The notes beneath the pieces were generated by a model. It made no database searches. It saw only the letters and a program-made list of their open reading frames with translations, and was not told where the DNA came from. From assembly GCF_003634695.1 (NCBI RefSeq), contig NZ_RBWV01000009.1, forward strand, positions 124,001-188,000: a stretch of 64,000 nt of DNA. Reading direction: 5' to 3'. A program made the position numbers and the translations under genes. Below are positions 27,062-35,004 of this stretch, in pieces. How positions within the stretch are numbered: position 1 is the stretch's first letter; the number at the start of each line of letters is the position of its first letter. This DNA comes from Motilibacter peucedani (GTDB lineage: Bacteria > Actinomycetota > Actinomycetes > Motilibacterales > Motilibacteraceae).

Positions 27062-28032
27062 CCAGGGTCGGGTTCCTGGGCTGCGCGCACGTGCACGCGA
27101 CCACCTACTGCGACGAGCTGGGCCGTGCTTCGTCGGGGGCGGAGGCCGTCGCCGTCTACGACCACGACCCGCAGCGGCGCGACGCCTTCGCCCGCGACAA
27201 CGGTCTCGCGGCCATGCCGACCCCGGAGAGCCTGTGCGAGGTTGTCGATGCGGTCATCGTCACCAGCGAGCACGTCCACTACGCGGACCTGGTGGCCGCC
27301 GCAGCTGCCGCCGGCCTGCCCATCCTGTGCGAGAAGCCCCTCGGTGACACACCAGTCGCCTCAGACCTGCTGCGCTGCAGCGGCTCCTGGCTCTCGATGG
27401 CGCTCCCCGTGAGGTACGCACCGGCTGTGCAGTCGACCAGGGCCCTGGCGCAGTCCGGTGCCCTGGGCCGCCTGCTTGCCGCCAGCGGGGTCAACCACGC
27501 ACCCAACCCGGGCGGCTTCTTCACCGACCCCGCCCTCGCCGGTGGCGGCTCACTGCTCGACCACGTCGTCCACCTCGCGGACGCGCTGCGGTGGATCAGC
27601 GGTGCGGAGTACTCCTCGGTGTTCGCCGAGACGAGCCAGGCGTCCGACCTCGCCGTCGAGGACATCGCGCAGGTCGTCGCCTTCACCACGGACGACGCCT
27701 GGCTGACCATCGACGCGAGCTGGTCACGGCCGCGCGGCATGCTGGGCGGGGTCGACTTCCTCATGCGGCTGTGGTTCGAGCGCGGCCGGGTCGAGATCGA
27801 CGCCTTCGCCCGGCGCGCGGAGATCGTCCGACCCGGCGGCGCGGTGGAGCACCTGCCCTACGGCCGCGGCATCAACTCGAGCCTCCTGCAGCACTGGCTG
27901 CGGGCCATCCGCGACGGGGCACCCCCGCCCATCCCTGTCGAGGACGGCTGGCGTGCGACCGAGGTCGCGTTCGCCGCACTGCAGTCCGCCGCCAGCGCCT
28001 CGCTGGTCACACTTCCCACGAAGGAGCGCTGA
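27058..28032 (+). CDS. Gfo/Idh/MocA-family oxidoreductase 2
   Basis: A 324-residue paralogue of the preceding gene, though clearly diverged. The N-terminus is TRVGFLGCAHVHATTYCDEL, where the usual glycine loop is replaced by GCAHVHA, a variant seen in some family branches. The EKP motif is present (ILCEKPLGD). The catalytic region reads GGSLLDHVVHLADALRWISG. It starts at ATG 27058, overlapping the first dehydrogenase stop. Two such enzymes in tandem suggest sequential oxidation and reduction on one sugar substrate (inference). Confidence 0.9.
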   Translation: MTRVGFLGCAHVHATTYCDELGRASSGAEAVAVYDHDPQRRDAFARDNGLAAMPTPESLCEVVDAVIVTSEHVHYADLVAAAAAAGLPILCEKPLGDTPVASDLLRCSGSWLSMALPVRYAPAVQSTRALAQSGALGRLLAASGVNHAPNPGGFFTDPALAGGGSLLDHVVHLADALRWISGAEYSSVFAETSQASDLAVEDIAQVVAFTTDDAWLTIDASWSRPRGMLGGVDFLMRLWFERGRVEIDAFARRAEIVRPGGAVEHLPYGRGINSSLLQHWLRAIRDGAPPPIPVEDGWRATEVAFAALQSAASASLVTLPTKER

Positions 28033-28035
28033 GCC

Positions 28036-29055
28036 ATGCCTGCTGCACCTGCCCGCGCGAGCCTGCTGCGCCGAGGGGGCCTCTGGCTGGTCCTCGCGCT
28101 GGTCGTGGCCGTCCTGGCCGCGGTGTCCCCCACCTTCCGACAACCCCTCAACCTGCAGAACATCCTCGAGCAGAACTCGATCATCGGCATCGTCGCCTGC
28201 GGCATGATCGTGATGATGGTCTCGGGGGGCTTCGACCTCTCCGTCGGGGCGGTGGGGGTCTCCGCCTCCGTGCTCGCCGCCGTCGTCTCCGGTCGCGCGC
28301 CGGTCGCCGTCACGATCGGGGCGGCACTCGCCCTCGGGCTCGGGATCGGACTGGTCAACGGGTTCCTCATCGCCAGGGTCCGCATCAACGCCTTCGTCGC
28401 CACCTTCGCGATGGCGAGCGTCGTGTCCGGCCTGCTGTTCGTCTCGACCGGCGCAGAGTCCAAGCCCGCGGACGTCCGCCTGCTGGCCCAGGCCGCAGGC
28501 GACCGCGTCCTCGGCATCCCCGTCGTCTTCGTCATCTTCGTGCTGTGCCTGCTGTCGGTGTGGGTCTTCCTCACCCGGACCCGCTACGGCCACTACGTCT
28601 ACAGCGTCGGCGGCAACGACGAGGCGAGCCACCTGTCCGGGGTGCCCGTCGAGCGCGTACGCATGCTCGCCTTCGCCCTCGGCGGCCTGTTCGCCGGCGG
28701 AGCCGGGCTCCTGCTCCTCGGCCAGACCGCGGTCGGTCAGCCGACAGCAGCCTCCAACTGGCCGCTCCAGGCGATCGCCATCTGCGTCGTCGGAGGGGTG
28801 GCCCTGACGGGCGGGGTCGGGCGAGCCGAGGACGTGCTCGCTGCGACCCTCCTGCTCGGCGTCATCGCCAACGGCCTCAACCAGCTCAACGTCTCGCCGT
28901 ACTGGCAGCCCACCGTCACCGGCCTCGTGATCCTCGTCGCCGTGGTCCTCGAGCAGTACAACCGGCTCCACCGGCCGAGTCCGCGACCCGCGCCCGTGGC
29001 TCCGCAGACGGTGAGCCAACCCGTGACGGCGTCTGCGGCACGCACCGCCGACTGA
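28036..29055 (+). CDS. Ribose-type sugar ABC transporter permease
   Basis: A 339-residue RbsC-like permease with about nine hydrophobic segments. Typical pieces are QNSIIGIVACGMIVMMVSGGFDLSVGAVG, shown here only as the short core MVSGGFDLSVG, and later YSVGGNDEASHLSGVPVERV and ALTGGVGRAEDVL. Starts at ATG 28036, 3 nt after the second dehydrogenase. It works with the binding protein and ATPase that follow. The C-terminus carries a Pro/Ala-rich tail. Confidence 0.94.
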   Translation: MPAAPARASLLRRGGLWLVLALVVAVLAAVSPTFRQPLNLQNILEQNSIIGIVACGMIVMMVSGGFDLSVGAVGVSASVLAAVVSGRAPVAVTIGAALALGLGIGLVNGFLIARVRINAFVATFAMASVVSGLLFVSTGAESKPADVRLLAQAAGDRVLGIPVVFVIFVLCLLSVWVFLTRTRYGHYVYSVGGNDEASHLSGVPVERVRMLAFALGGLFAGGAGLLLLGQTAVGQPTAASNWPLQAIAICVVGGVALTGGVGRAEDVLAATLLLGVIANGLNQLNVSPYWQPTVTGLVILVAVVLEQYNRLHRPSPRPAPVAPQTVSQPVTASAARTAD

Positions 29056-29112
29056 CCTGCCAGCCCCTTCCGCCCACGCGACCCCACTCCCTCGAGCTCC
29101 CAGGAGAGACCC

Positions 29113-30195
29113 ATGTCCCGACGCACGACCCACCGCCCGGCGCTCCGCGTGCTCACCAGCTCGGTGACGCTGGCGGCCGCGCTCACCGCGCTCGCCGCCT
29201 GCGGTGCGAGCAGCGACCCGGCCCCCGCCGACGCTGCCTCGTCGGCCGCACCCGTACAGGCGTCACCCGCTCCTGCAGGGGCAGCGCAGCAGGCGGCCGA
29301 CCCCCACCTCCCCGCCGGGACGTGCAAGGGGAAGAAGGTCGGCCTGTCCAACATCTCCACGACCATCCCCTTCCTCGCCTCCATGGACGACGCCTTCAAG
29401 CAGGAGGCCGAGCGCCTGGGCATGAAGGCGACGATCCTCAACGGCAACCTGGACAACTCCACGCTCGTCAGCAACACCCAGAACCTCATCGCGCAGAAGG
29501 TGGACCTGCTGCTGGTCACGTCCTCGAGCCCGACAGCACCGCTCGGCGCGATCGGCCAGGCCCGCAGCGCCAAGATCCCCGTCATCGCGCTGAACGCGAA
29601 GCTCGACCCGAAGGCGGACGTGGTGACCTACGTCGGGGCCTCTGACTACCAGTACGGGCAGTCCTTGGGCGCACTGCTCAAGCAGGCACTGCCGGGCGGC
29701 GGCAAGATCGCCGTCATCCTCGGGCCGCTCGGCGGGACCCCGCAGGTGCAGCGGCTCAAGGGGATGCAGGACGCGCTGAAGGACTCGCCCGACTACACGA
29801 TCGTCGCCAAGCCCGTCGACGAGTTCGACAACAGCAAGAACCTCTCAGCGACGCAGGACCTGATGTCGAAGTACCCCAAGGGCAGCCTCGACGCAGTCGT
29901 CGCACAGGGCCCGCAGATGTACGTCGGCGCCAACTGGGCCAAGGACCACGGGCGCACCGACGTGAAGTTCATCGCCGGTGACTACTCGAAGCAGGTCGAG
30001 GACGCGATCCGCACCGGAGCGCTGTACGGCACCGTGAACCAGAGCCCGCGCCTGGAGGGACTGCTCGGAGCCGCGTACGCATGCATGCAGCTGAGCGGCC
30101 GCGGCGCCGACATCCCCGCACCGGACGCCCAGATCGCCCTGCCCACCATCACCAAGGACGACGTGGACGCCAACCCCTCGGAGTGGAGCGGCTGA
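29113..30195 (+). CDS. Sugar ABC transporter substrate-binding lipoprotein
   Basis: A 360-residue type I binding protein. The signal peptide ends at the lipobox LAAC and is followed by an Ala/Ser/Pro linker of about 40 residues. The mature fold starts KKVGLSNISTTIPFLASMDDAFKQEA, in shortened form VGLSNISTTIPF, as in ribose/galactose-binding proteins; VTSSSPTAPLGAI and AVVAQGPQMYVGA lie in the sugar pocket region. A clear AGGAGA ribosome site precedes ATG 29113. The specific sugar is not readable from sequence. Confidence 0.94.
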   Translation: MSRRTTHRPALRVLTSSVTLAAALTALAACGASSDPAPADAASSAAPVQASPAPAGAAQQAADPHLPAGTCKGKKVGLSNISTTIPFLASMDDAFKQEAERLGMKATILNGNLDNSTLVSNTQNLIAQKVDLLLVTSSSPTAPLGAIGQARSAKIPVIALNAKLDPKADVVTYVGASDYQYGQSLGALLKQALPGGGKIAVILGPLGGTPQVQRLKGMQDALKDSPDYTIVAKPVDEFDNSKNLSATQDLMSKYPKGSLDAVVAQGPQMYVGANWAKDHGRTDVKFIAGDYSKQVEDAIRTGALYGTVNQSPRLEGLLGAAYACMQLSGRGADIPAPDAQIALPTITKDDVDANPSEWSG

Positions 30196-30276
30196 GAACG
30201 ACGCTCGAGGAGCCGATGCACCTCGGTGGGCTCCGCCTCAGAACCGCCGCACCCAGCAACCCGGGAAGGGAACCCC

Positions 30277-31815
30277 ATGCCCACCGTCCGGCTGAAGACC
30301 AGGGGCCTCACCAAGCAGTTCGGCTCCGCAGTCGTCCTCAAGGGCGTCGACTTCGACGTGCGCGAGGGTGAGATCCACGGGCTGATCGGACAGAACGGCG
30401 CCGGCAAGTCGACCTTGGTCAAGACCCTGGCCGGGCTCTACCCCGACCACGGCGGCACCGTCGAGGTCGACGGCCAGCGCGTCGGCCTGCGCACCCCGCG
30501 CCAGTCGCGGGCAGAGGGCATCGCGGTGATCTACCAGGAGTTCAGCCTGGTGCCCTCGATGACCGTCGCCGAGAACCTGCTGCTGGGACGCGAGAAGCAC
30601 GCGGTCCGCTACAGCTCGCCGGCCACGCGGCAGGAGGCCGCTCGCCTGCTCGAGTCCGTGCAGATCGACATCGGGGCGTCCTTGGACACGCCGGTCGCCG
30701 AGCTCAGCCCCGCCGTCATGCAACGGATCGAGATCGCCAAGGCGCTCGCCCAGGACGCCAGCGTCCTGGTCATGGACGAGCCCACGGCCCGGCTCTCGGA
30801 GGAGGAGCGGGGTTGGCTGTTCTCGACGATGCGACGGCTCTCCGACAGCGGAGTGGGCATCATGTTCATCTCCCACTTCCTCGAGGAGGTGCGAGGGGTC
30901 ACCGACCATCTCACCGTCCTGCGCAACGGGGCGGTGGTCGGCGAGGGCAGCACCAGCGCGTTCAGCGTCGCCCGGATGGCCGAGCTCATGCTCGGCGAGG
31001 GGCTGAAGTCCGCCCTGGAGAGCGAGAGCCACATCAGCCGGGCGGGCCCGGCCAACCCCGTCGTGCTCAGTGCTCAGCACGTCGTCGGCGGGGAGCGGCT
31101 CGGCCCCGTCTCCCTCGAGCTCCGGGCGCGGGAGATCGTGGGAGTCGCCGGCCTCGTCGGCTCCGGGCGTACGCGGCTGGCCCGCGTGCTGACGGGAGCG
31201 GACCGTCCGACCGGCGGCCACATCGCGGTCGAAGGCCAGACCGTCACCTTCCGCAGCCCGCGCCAGGCGATCGCCAGCGGCGTGGTCCTCGTGCCCGAGG
31301 ACCGGAAGCACCAGGGGCTCAGCCTGGTCGCGCCGGTCGCGGACAACCTGAGCCTGATGTCCCTGCAGCAGCGACGGGGCAGGGCCGGCTTCGTCGGCAG
31401 GAGGTACGTCAGGTCCCTCGCCCAGAGCCTGGTCACCGACCTGCAGGTCGCCCCTCCGCGCATCGACCTGCCTGCCAGCGCCCTCAGCGGCGGGAACCAG
31501 CAGAAGGTGCTGCTGGGCAAGGCGATCGCGGCGAGGCCGCAGGTCCTGGTCATCGACCAGCCCACCGCCGGCGTCGACGTCGGGACCAAGGCGCAGATCC
31601 ACGGCCTGCTCCACGCGATGGCCGACGACGGGGTGGCGCTGATGGTGGTCTCCGACGACATCGACGAGCTGTACGCGCTGAGCGACCGGCTCTGTGTCAT
31701 GCGCAAGGGAAGGATCGTCTGGCAGGGCACACCCGGCCAGGTCGGACGCGAGGAGCTGCTGGCCATGATGTCCGCCGCCACCGACGACGCCACGGACGAG
31801 GAGGCCTGCGGATGA
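30277..31815 (+). CDS. Sugar ABC transporter ATPase (RbsA-like, two NBDs)
   Basis: A 512-residue double ATPase. NBD1 has Walker A GQNGAGKST and Walker B VLVMDEPTA, but a degenerate signature (LSPAVMQR). NBD2 has the usual atypical P-loop (VGSGRTRLAR), an intact signature LSGGNQQK, and Walker B VLVIDQPTAGVDVG in which the catalytic Glu is Gln. Thus only the composite site NBD1-Walker/NBD2-signature looks fully competent. I chose ATG 30277 (GGGAAGGGA upstream) over an upstream in-frame start because alignment begins at RLKTRGLTKQF. The stop overlaps the next start. Confidence 0.94.
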   Translation: MPTVRLKTRGLTKQFGSAVVLKGVDFDVREGEIHGLIGQNGAGKSTLVKTLAGLYPDHGGTVEVDGQRVGLRTPRQSRAEGIAVIYQEFSLVPSMTVAENLLLGREKHAVRYSSPATRQEAARLLESVQIDIGASLDTPVAELSPAVMQRIEIAKALAQDASVLVMDEPTARLSEEERGWLFSTMRRLSDSGVGIMFISHFLEEVRGVTDHLTVLRNGAVVGEGSTSAFSVARMAELMLGEGLKSALESESHISRAGPANPVVLSAQHVVGGERLGPVSLELRAREIVGVAGLVGSGRTRLARVLTGADRPTGGHIAVEGQTVTFRSPRQAIASGVVLVPEDRKHQGLSLVAPVADNLSLMSLQQRRGRAGFVGRRYVRSLAQSLVTDLQVAPPRIDLPASALSGGNQQKVLLGKAIAARPQVLVIDQPTAGVDVGTKAQIHGLLHAMADDGVALMVVSDDIDELYALSDRLCVMRKGRIVWQGTPGQVGREELLAMMSAATDDATDEEACG

Positions 31816-32816
31816 ACCGGCCCGGCGAGGCGATGCTTGCCGAGATCGCCGAGCAGCCCGCCGCCCTCCAACGGCTCCTGCACGACGGCTCGGAGGAGAT
31901 CGCGAGCGCCCGTCGCCGCATCGCCTCGTTCGCGCCGCGCCTGGTCCTGTTCGTCGGGCGCGGCACCAGCGGGCACGCGGGCGTCTACGCCAAGTACCTC
32001 ACCGAGGTGCACGGTGGTCTGCCCACGGGCTTCATCTCCCCCTCGTCCCTGACGGTCTACAAGGCCCGCCCTGTCCTCGACAAGGCGGTCGTCATCACCG
32101 TCAGCCAGTCGGGAGGGTCACCGGACCTCGTCGAGGCGACGGCAGCCCTCAAGGCGCTCGGCGCGCTGACGGTGGCGGTGACCAACAACGCCGCCTCTGC
32201 GCTCGCGGCGGTCGCCGACCTGCACGTCGACGTCCTCGCCGGCCCCGAGAAGGCGGTCGCGGCGACGAAGACCTACACCTCCGAGCTGCTCGCCCTCTAC
32301 CTGCTGCTGGTGGGCGGTGACGCCTCCGCCGTCCCGGGCGCGGCCCAGGCGACCCTGGAGCACGACGAGCAGGTCGACCGCGCCGCCGAGAGGTACCGGT
32401 TCACCCAGCGCGTCATCACCACCGGACGCGGCTTCTCCTCGGCCACCGCGAGCGAGGCGGCCCTCAAGCTGATGGAGACGAGCTACCTCTCGGCCCAGGC
32501 CTTCTCCGCGGCTGAGCTGCTGCACGGGCCGATCGCCGTCCTCGGGCCAGGGGTCCCCGTCATCGCGGTGCGCACGCCGGGCGCCGGGGCCGACTCCATG
32601 AGCCCGCTCCTGGAACGGCTGGCCGCCGAACGGGTGGACGTGCTGACCGTCGGTCCGGCGGGCGGTCTCGAGGTGGCGACGGACGGGCTGCCGGAGGAGC
32701 TGCACCCAGTCGTGAACATCCTGCCCCTGCAGCGACTCGCGTGGCGCCTCGCGCTCGACCGCGGGGAGGACCCCGACCGTCCGCGCGGGCTGCTCAAGGT
32801 CACCGAGACGTGGTGA
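31812..32816 (+). CDS. Double-SIS-domain sugar-phosphate deaminase/isomerase (NagB-II/AgaS-like)
   Basis: A 334-residue protein with two SIS domains, like the isomerase half of GlmS. First domain: FVGRGTSGHAGVYAKYLTE and ITVSQSGGSPDLVEA. Second domain: TTGRGFSSATASEAALKLMET and AAELLHGPIAVL. No glutaminase domain, so it is not GlmS. Such proteins deaminate glucosamine-6-phosphate to fructose-6-phosphate (NagB-II) or act on galactosamine-6-phosphate (AgaS). Placement beside nagA supports this. ATG 31812 and GTG of the next gene both overlap by 4 nt. Confidence 0.88.
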   Translation: MNRPGEAMLAEIAEQPAALQRLLHDGSEEIASARRRIASFAPRLVLFVGRGTSGHAGVYAKYLTEVHGGLPTGFISPSSLTVYKARPVLDKAVVITVSQSGGSPDLVEATAALKALGALTVAVTNNAASALAAVADLHVDVLAGPEKAVAATKTYTSELLALYLLLVGGDASAVPGAAQATLEHDEQVDRAAERYRFTQRVITTGRGFSSATASEAALKLMETSYLSAQAFSAAELLHGPIAVLGPGVPVIAVRTPGAGADSMSPLLERLAAERVDVLTVGPAGGLEVATDGLPEELHPVVNILPLQRLAWRLALDRGEDPDRPRGLLKVTETW

Positions 32817-33763
32817 CGGCACCGCTCGGCACGGACGGGTACGTGGTGGCGGTCGACGTGGGCGGGACCTCGCTCAAGGGTGCTCGGACCGCCACCGGCG
32901 GAGAGGTCCTCGAGACGGTCGAGGTCCCCACGGGTCGGGGTGCCGACGCGGTCGACCAGGTCCTGTCGCTGTGCCGGTCCCTCGCCGGTCCGCGCACCGT
33001 CGCAGTCGGCCTGGCGGTCCCCGGACTCGTCGACAGCGACCGCGGTGTGGTGCGCTACGCCGCCAACCTCGGCTGGCGCGACCTCCCGCTGCGTGACCTC
33101 GTCGCCGACGAGCTGGGTCTGCCGGTCACCGTCGAACAGGACGTCCGTGCCGCGGGCAGGGCCGAGGCGGCCCTCGACCGGGACGGTGCGGGCGGCAGCC
33201 TGCTGCTCGTGGTCCTCGGCACCGGCGTCGGCGCCACCGTGGTGTTCGACGGTCTCCCCGTCGTGGGCGACACCAGCACGGCCGGCGAGTTCGGCCACGT
33301 GGTCACCCGACCCGGCGGCTTGGCCTGCACCTGCGGGCAGCGGGGGTGCCTCGAGGCGTACGCGTCCGCGGCGTCCATCGCTCGCAGGTACCACGCAGCC
33401 GGCGGCGACAGGAGCGCCACGGCCGCCGAGATCGCGACGTCCGTCGACCCGCTCGCCCTGCAGGTGTGGCAGGAGGCGGCCGACGCGCTCGGGCTGGCAC
33501 TCGCCGGGGCCACGGTCCTGCTCGACCCGGCGGCGATCGTCCTCGCCGGCGGGCTCAGCCGGGCCGGCAGCCGCCTCGTCGATCCCGTCCACCGCTCGCT
33601 CCAGCAGCAGCTCGCCTGGCGCGACGCCCCACCCGTGCGGCTCTCCCGCTTGGGCTCGAGGGCCGGGCAGGCCGGCGCCGCGCTCGTCGCCTGGGAAGCC
33701 GCTGCAGCGCTCGGCACCGGTCGGCCCGCGGGCCGGACGCCCGCACCGCGGCTGCGCAGATGA
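32813..33763 (+). CDS. ROK-family sugar kinase (probable N-acetylhexosamine kinase)
   Basis: A 316-residue ROK kinase. The phosphate-binding loop is VAVDVGGTSLKG; the catalytic Asp lies in VTVEQDVRAAG; the zinc motif CxCGxxGCxE is intact in CTCGQRGCLEAYAS, in contrast to the upstream ROK regulator. ROK kinases of this layout phosphorylate glucose, N-acetylglucosamine or N-acetylmannosamine. Position between SIS and nagA favours N-acetylhexosamine. GTG 32813 overlaps the SIS stop (GTGA), which decides the start. Confidence 0.93.
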   Translation: MTAPLGTDGYVVAVDVGGTSLKGARTATGGEVLETVEVPTGRGADAVDQVLSLCRSLAGPRTVAVGLAVPGLVDSDRGVVRYAANLGWRDLPLRDLVADELGLPVTVEQDVRAAGRAEAALDRDGAGGSLLLVVLGTGVGATVVFDGLPVVGDTSTAGEFGHVVTRPGGLACTCGQRGCLEAYASAASIARRYHAAGGDRSATAAEIATSVDPLALQVWQEAADALGLALAGATVLLDPAAIVLAGGLSRAGSRLVDPVHRSLQQQLAWRDAPPVRLSRLGSRAGQAGAALVAWEAAAALGTGRPAGRTPAPRLRR

Positions 33764-34926
33764 CCACGTACGTCGCAGCGACGCGGCTGGTCACGCGTGA
33801 CGGTGTGCTCAGCCCCGGCTGGGTCAGCGTGGAGAACGGCGTGTTCACCGAGGTAGCGAGCGGGTCACCGCCGGAGTCGGCCTCGGTCCAGCGAACGCTG
33901 GACGGGTGGGCGGTCCCGGGGTTCATCGACCTGCACATGCACGGCGGCGGCGGGTTCGACGTCGCGGCCTCCCCCGAACAGATGATGGGCGCCGTCGAGT
34001 TCCACCAGCGGCACGGGACGACCCGGACCCTGGTCTCGCTCGTCGCGGCCCCGTTGACCGACCTGCGGACGCAGCTGGGCTGGGTCGCCGGGTTGGCCGG
34101 CGACGCCTGCCTCGGGGCCCACCTGGAGGGGCCCTTCCTGGCTGCATCCGCGTGCGGCGCGCAGAACCCGCTCTTCCTGCGTCACCCCGACCCCGCCCTG
34201 GTGGAGCAGCTCGCGGGAGCGGCTCGGGGTCACCTGCGCACGATCACCGTCGCACCGGAGCTGCCCGACGCGCTGGCCTCCACCCGCGCCGCGGTCGAGC
34301 TCGGAGTGGTGGTCGGGGTCGGGCACACGGCCGCGTCCTACGACGAGGCCAGCGCTGCGTACGAGTCGGGCGCGACGCTCGCCACGCACCTCTTCAACGC
34401 GATGCCGGCCATCCACCACCGGGAGCCCGGAGCGGTCACTGCCGCTCTCCGGTACGCGGTGGGCTGCGAGGTCGTCAACGACGGCGTTCACGTCCACCCG
34501 GCCATCTCCTCGCTGGTCGCAGAGGTCCCGGGGCGCCTCGCGCTGGTGACCGACGCCATGGCGGCCGCCGGCGCGCCCGCCGGCCGCTACCGCCTCGGCG
34601 GCCAGGACGTCGACGTCGTGGACGGCCAGGCCCGGCTCTCCCGCTCCGGGGCACTGGCCGGCAGCACCCTCACGATGGACGCGGCGTTCCGCCGCTCGGT
34701 GCGGCAGTCCGGGCTCACCGTCGAGGCGGCCTCACGGGCCGCGTCCGCGAACCCCGCACGCGTCCTCGGCATCGCCGCCACGCACGGCTCGATCGCGCCC
34801 GGGTACGTCGCTGACCTCGTCGACCTCGACGACGACCTGCACGTCCGGGCCGTGATGCGCGCCGGGAGCTGGCTGCCCGCTCACGCCCCCCGGCGCTCCC
34901 CCGTGCGCGCACGGGCGCAGACGTAG
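33760..34926 (+). CDS. nagA: N-acetylglucosamine-6-phosphate deacetylase
   Basis: NagA removes the acetyl group from N-acetylhexosamine-6-phosphate. The 388 residues keep all metal and substrate residues: DLHMHGGGGFD, GAHLEGPFLA, VGHTAASYDEA, THLFNAMPAIHHREPG, NDGVHVHPA and VTDAMAAAG (catalytic Asp). ATG 33760 overlaps the kinase stop by 4 nt. It is the last gene of the operon, followed by a double hairpin. The product would feed the SIS deaminase, closing a route to fructose-6-phosphate. Confidence 0.96.
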   Translation: MTTYVAATRLVTRDGVLSPGWVSVENGVFTEVASGSPPESASVQRTLDGWAVPGFIDLHMHGGGGFDVAASPEQMMGAVEFHQRHGTTRTLVSLVAAPLTDLRTQLGWVAGLAGDACLGAHLEGPFLAASACGAQNPLFLRHPDPALVEQLAGAARGHLRTITVAPELPDALASTRAAVELGVVVGVGHTAASYDEASAAYESGATLATHLFNAMPAIHHREPGAVTAALRYAVGCEVVNDGVHVHPAISSLVAEVPGRLALVTDAMAAAGAPAGRYRLGGQDVDVVDGQARLSRSGALAGSTLTMDAAFRRSVRQSGLTVEAASRAASANPARVLGIAATHGSIAPGYVADLVDLDDDLHVRAVMRAGSWLPAHAPRRSPVRARAQT

Positions 34927-34930
34927 AGCG

Positions 34931-34985
34931 CAGGACGCCCCCGTCCGACGGGAGGGCCGCCACAGGCGGCCCTCCTCGCGTCCTG
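34931..34985. terminator. Double-hairpin bidirectional terminator
   Basis: GGAGGGCCGCC (34951-34961) and GGCGGCCCTCC (34965-34975) form a perfect 11-bp stem with a 3-nt loop, nested inside CAGGACGC (34931-34938) / GCGTCCTG (34978-34985). It separates nagA from the converging catalase gene. Confidence 0.8.
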
Positions 34986-35004
34986 TCCCGACAGGTCAGC
35001 CTGC

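Noticed and set aside
26000-35000. DasR-type (TGGTCTAGACCA) sites for GlcNAc control
   Set aside because: I looked in the intergenic parts of the amino-sugar island and around the GntR gene and saw none.
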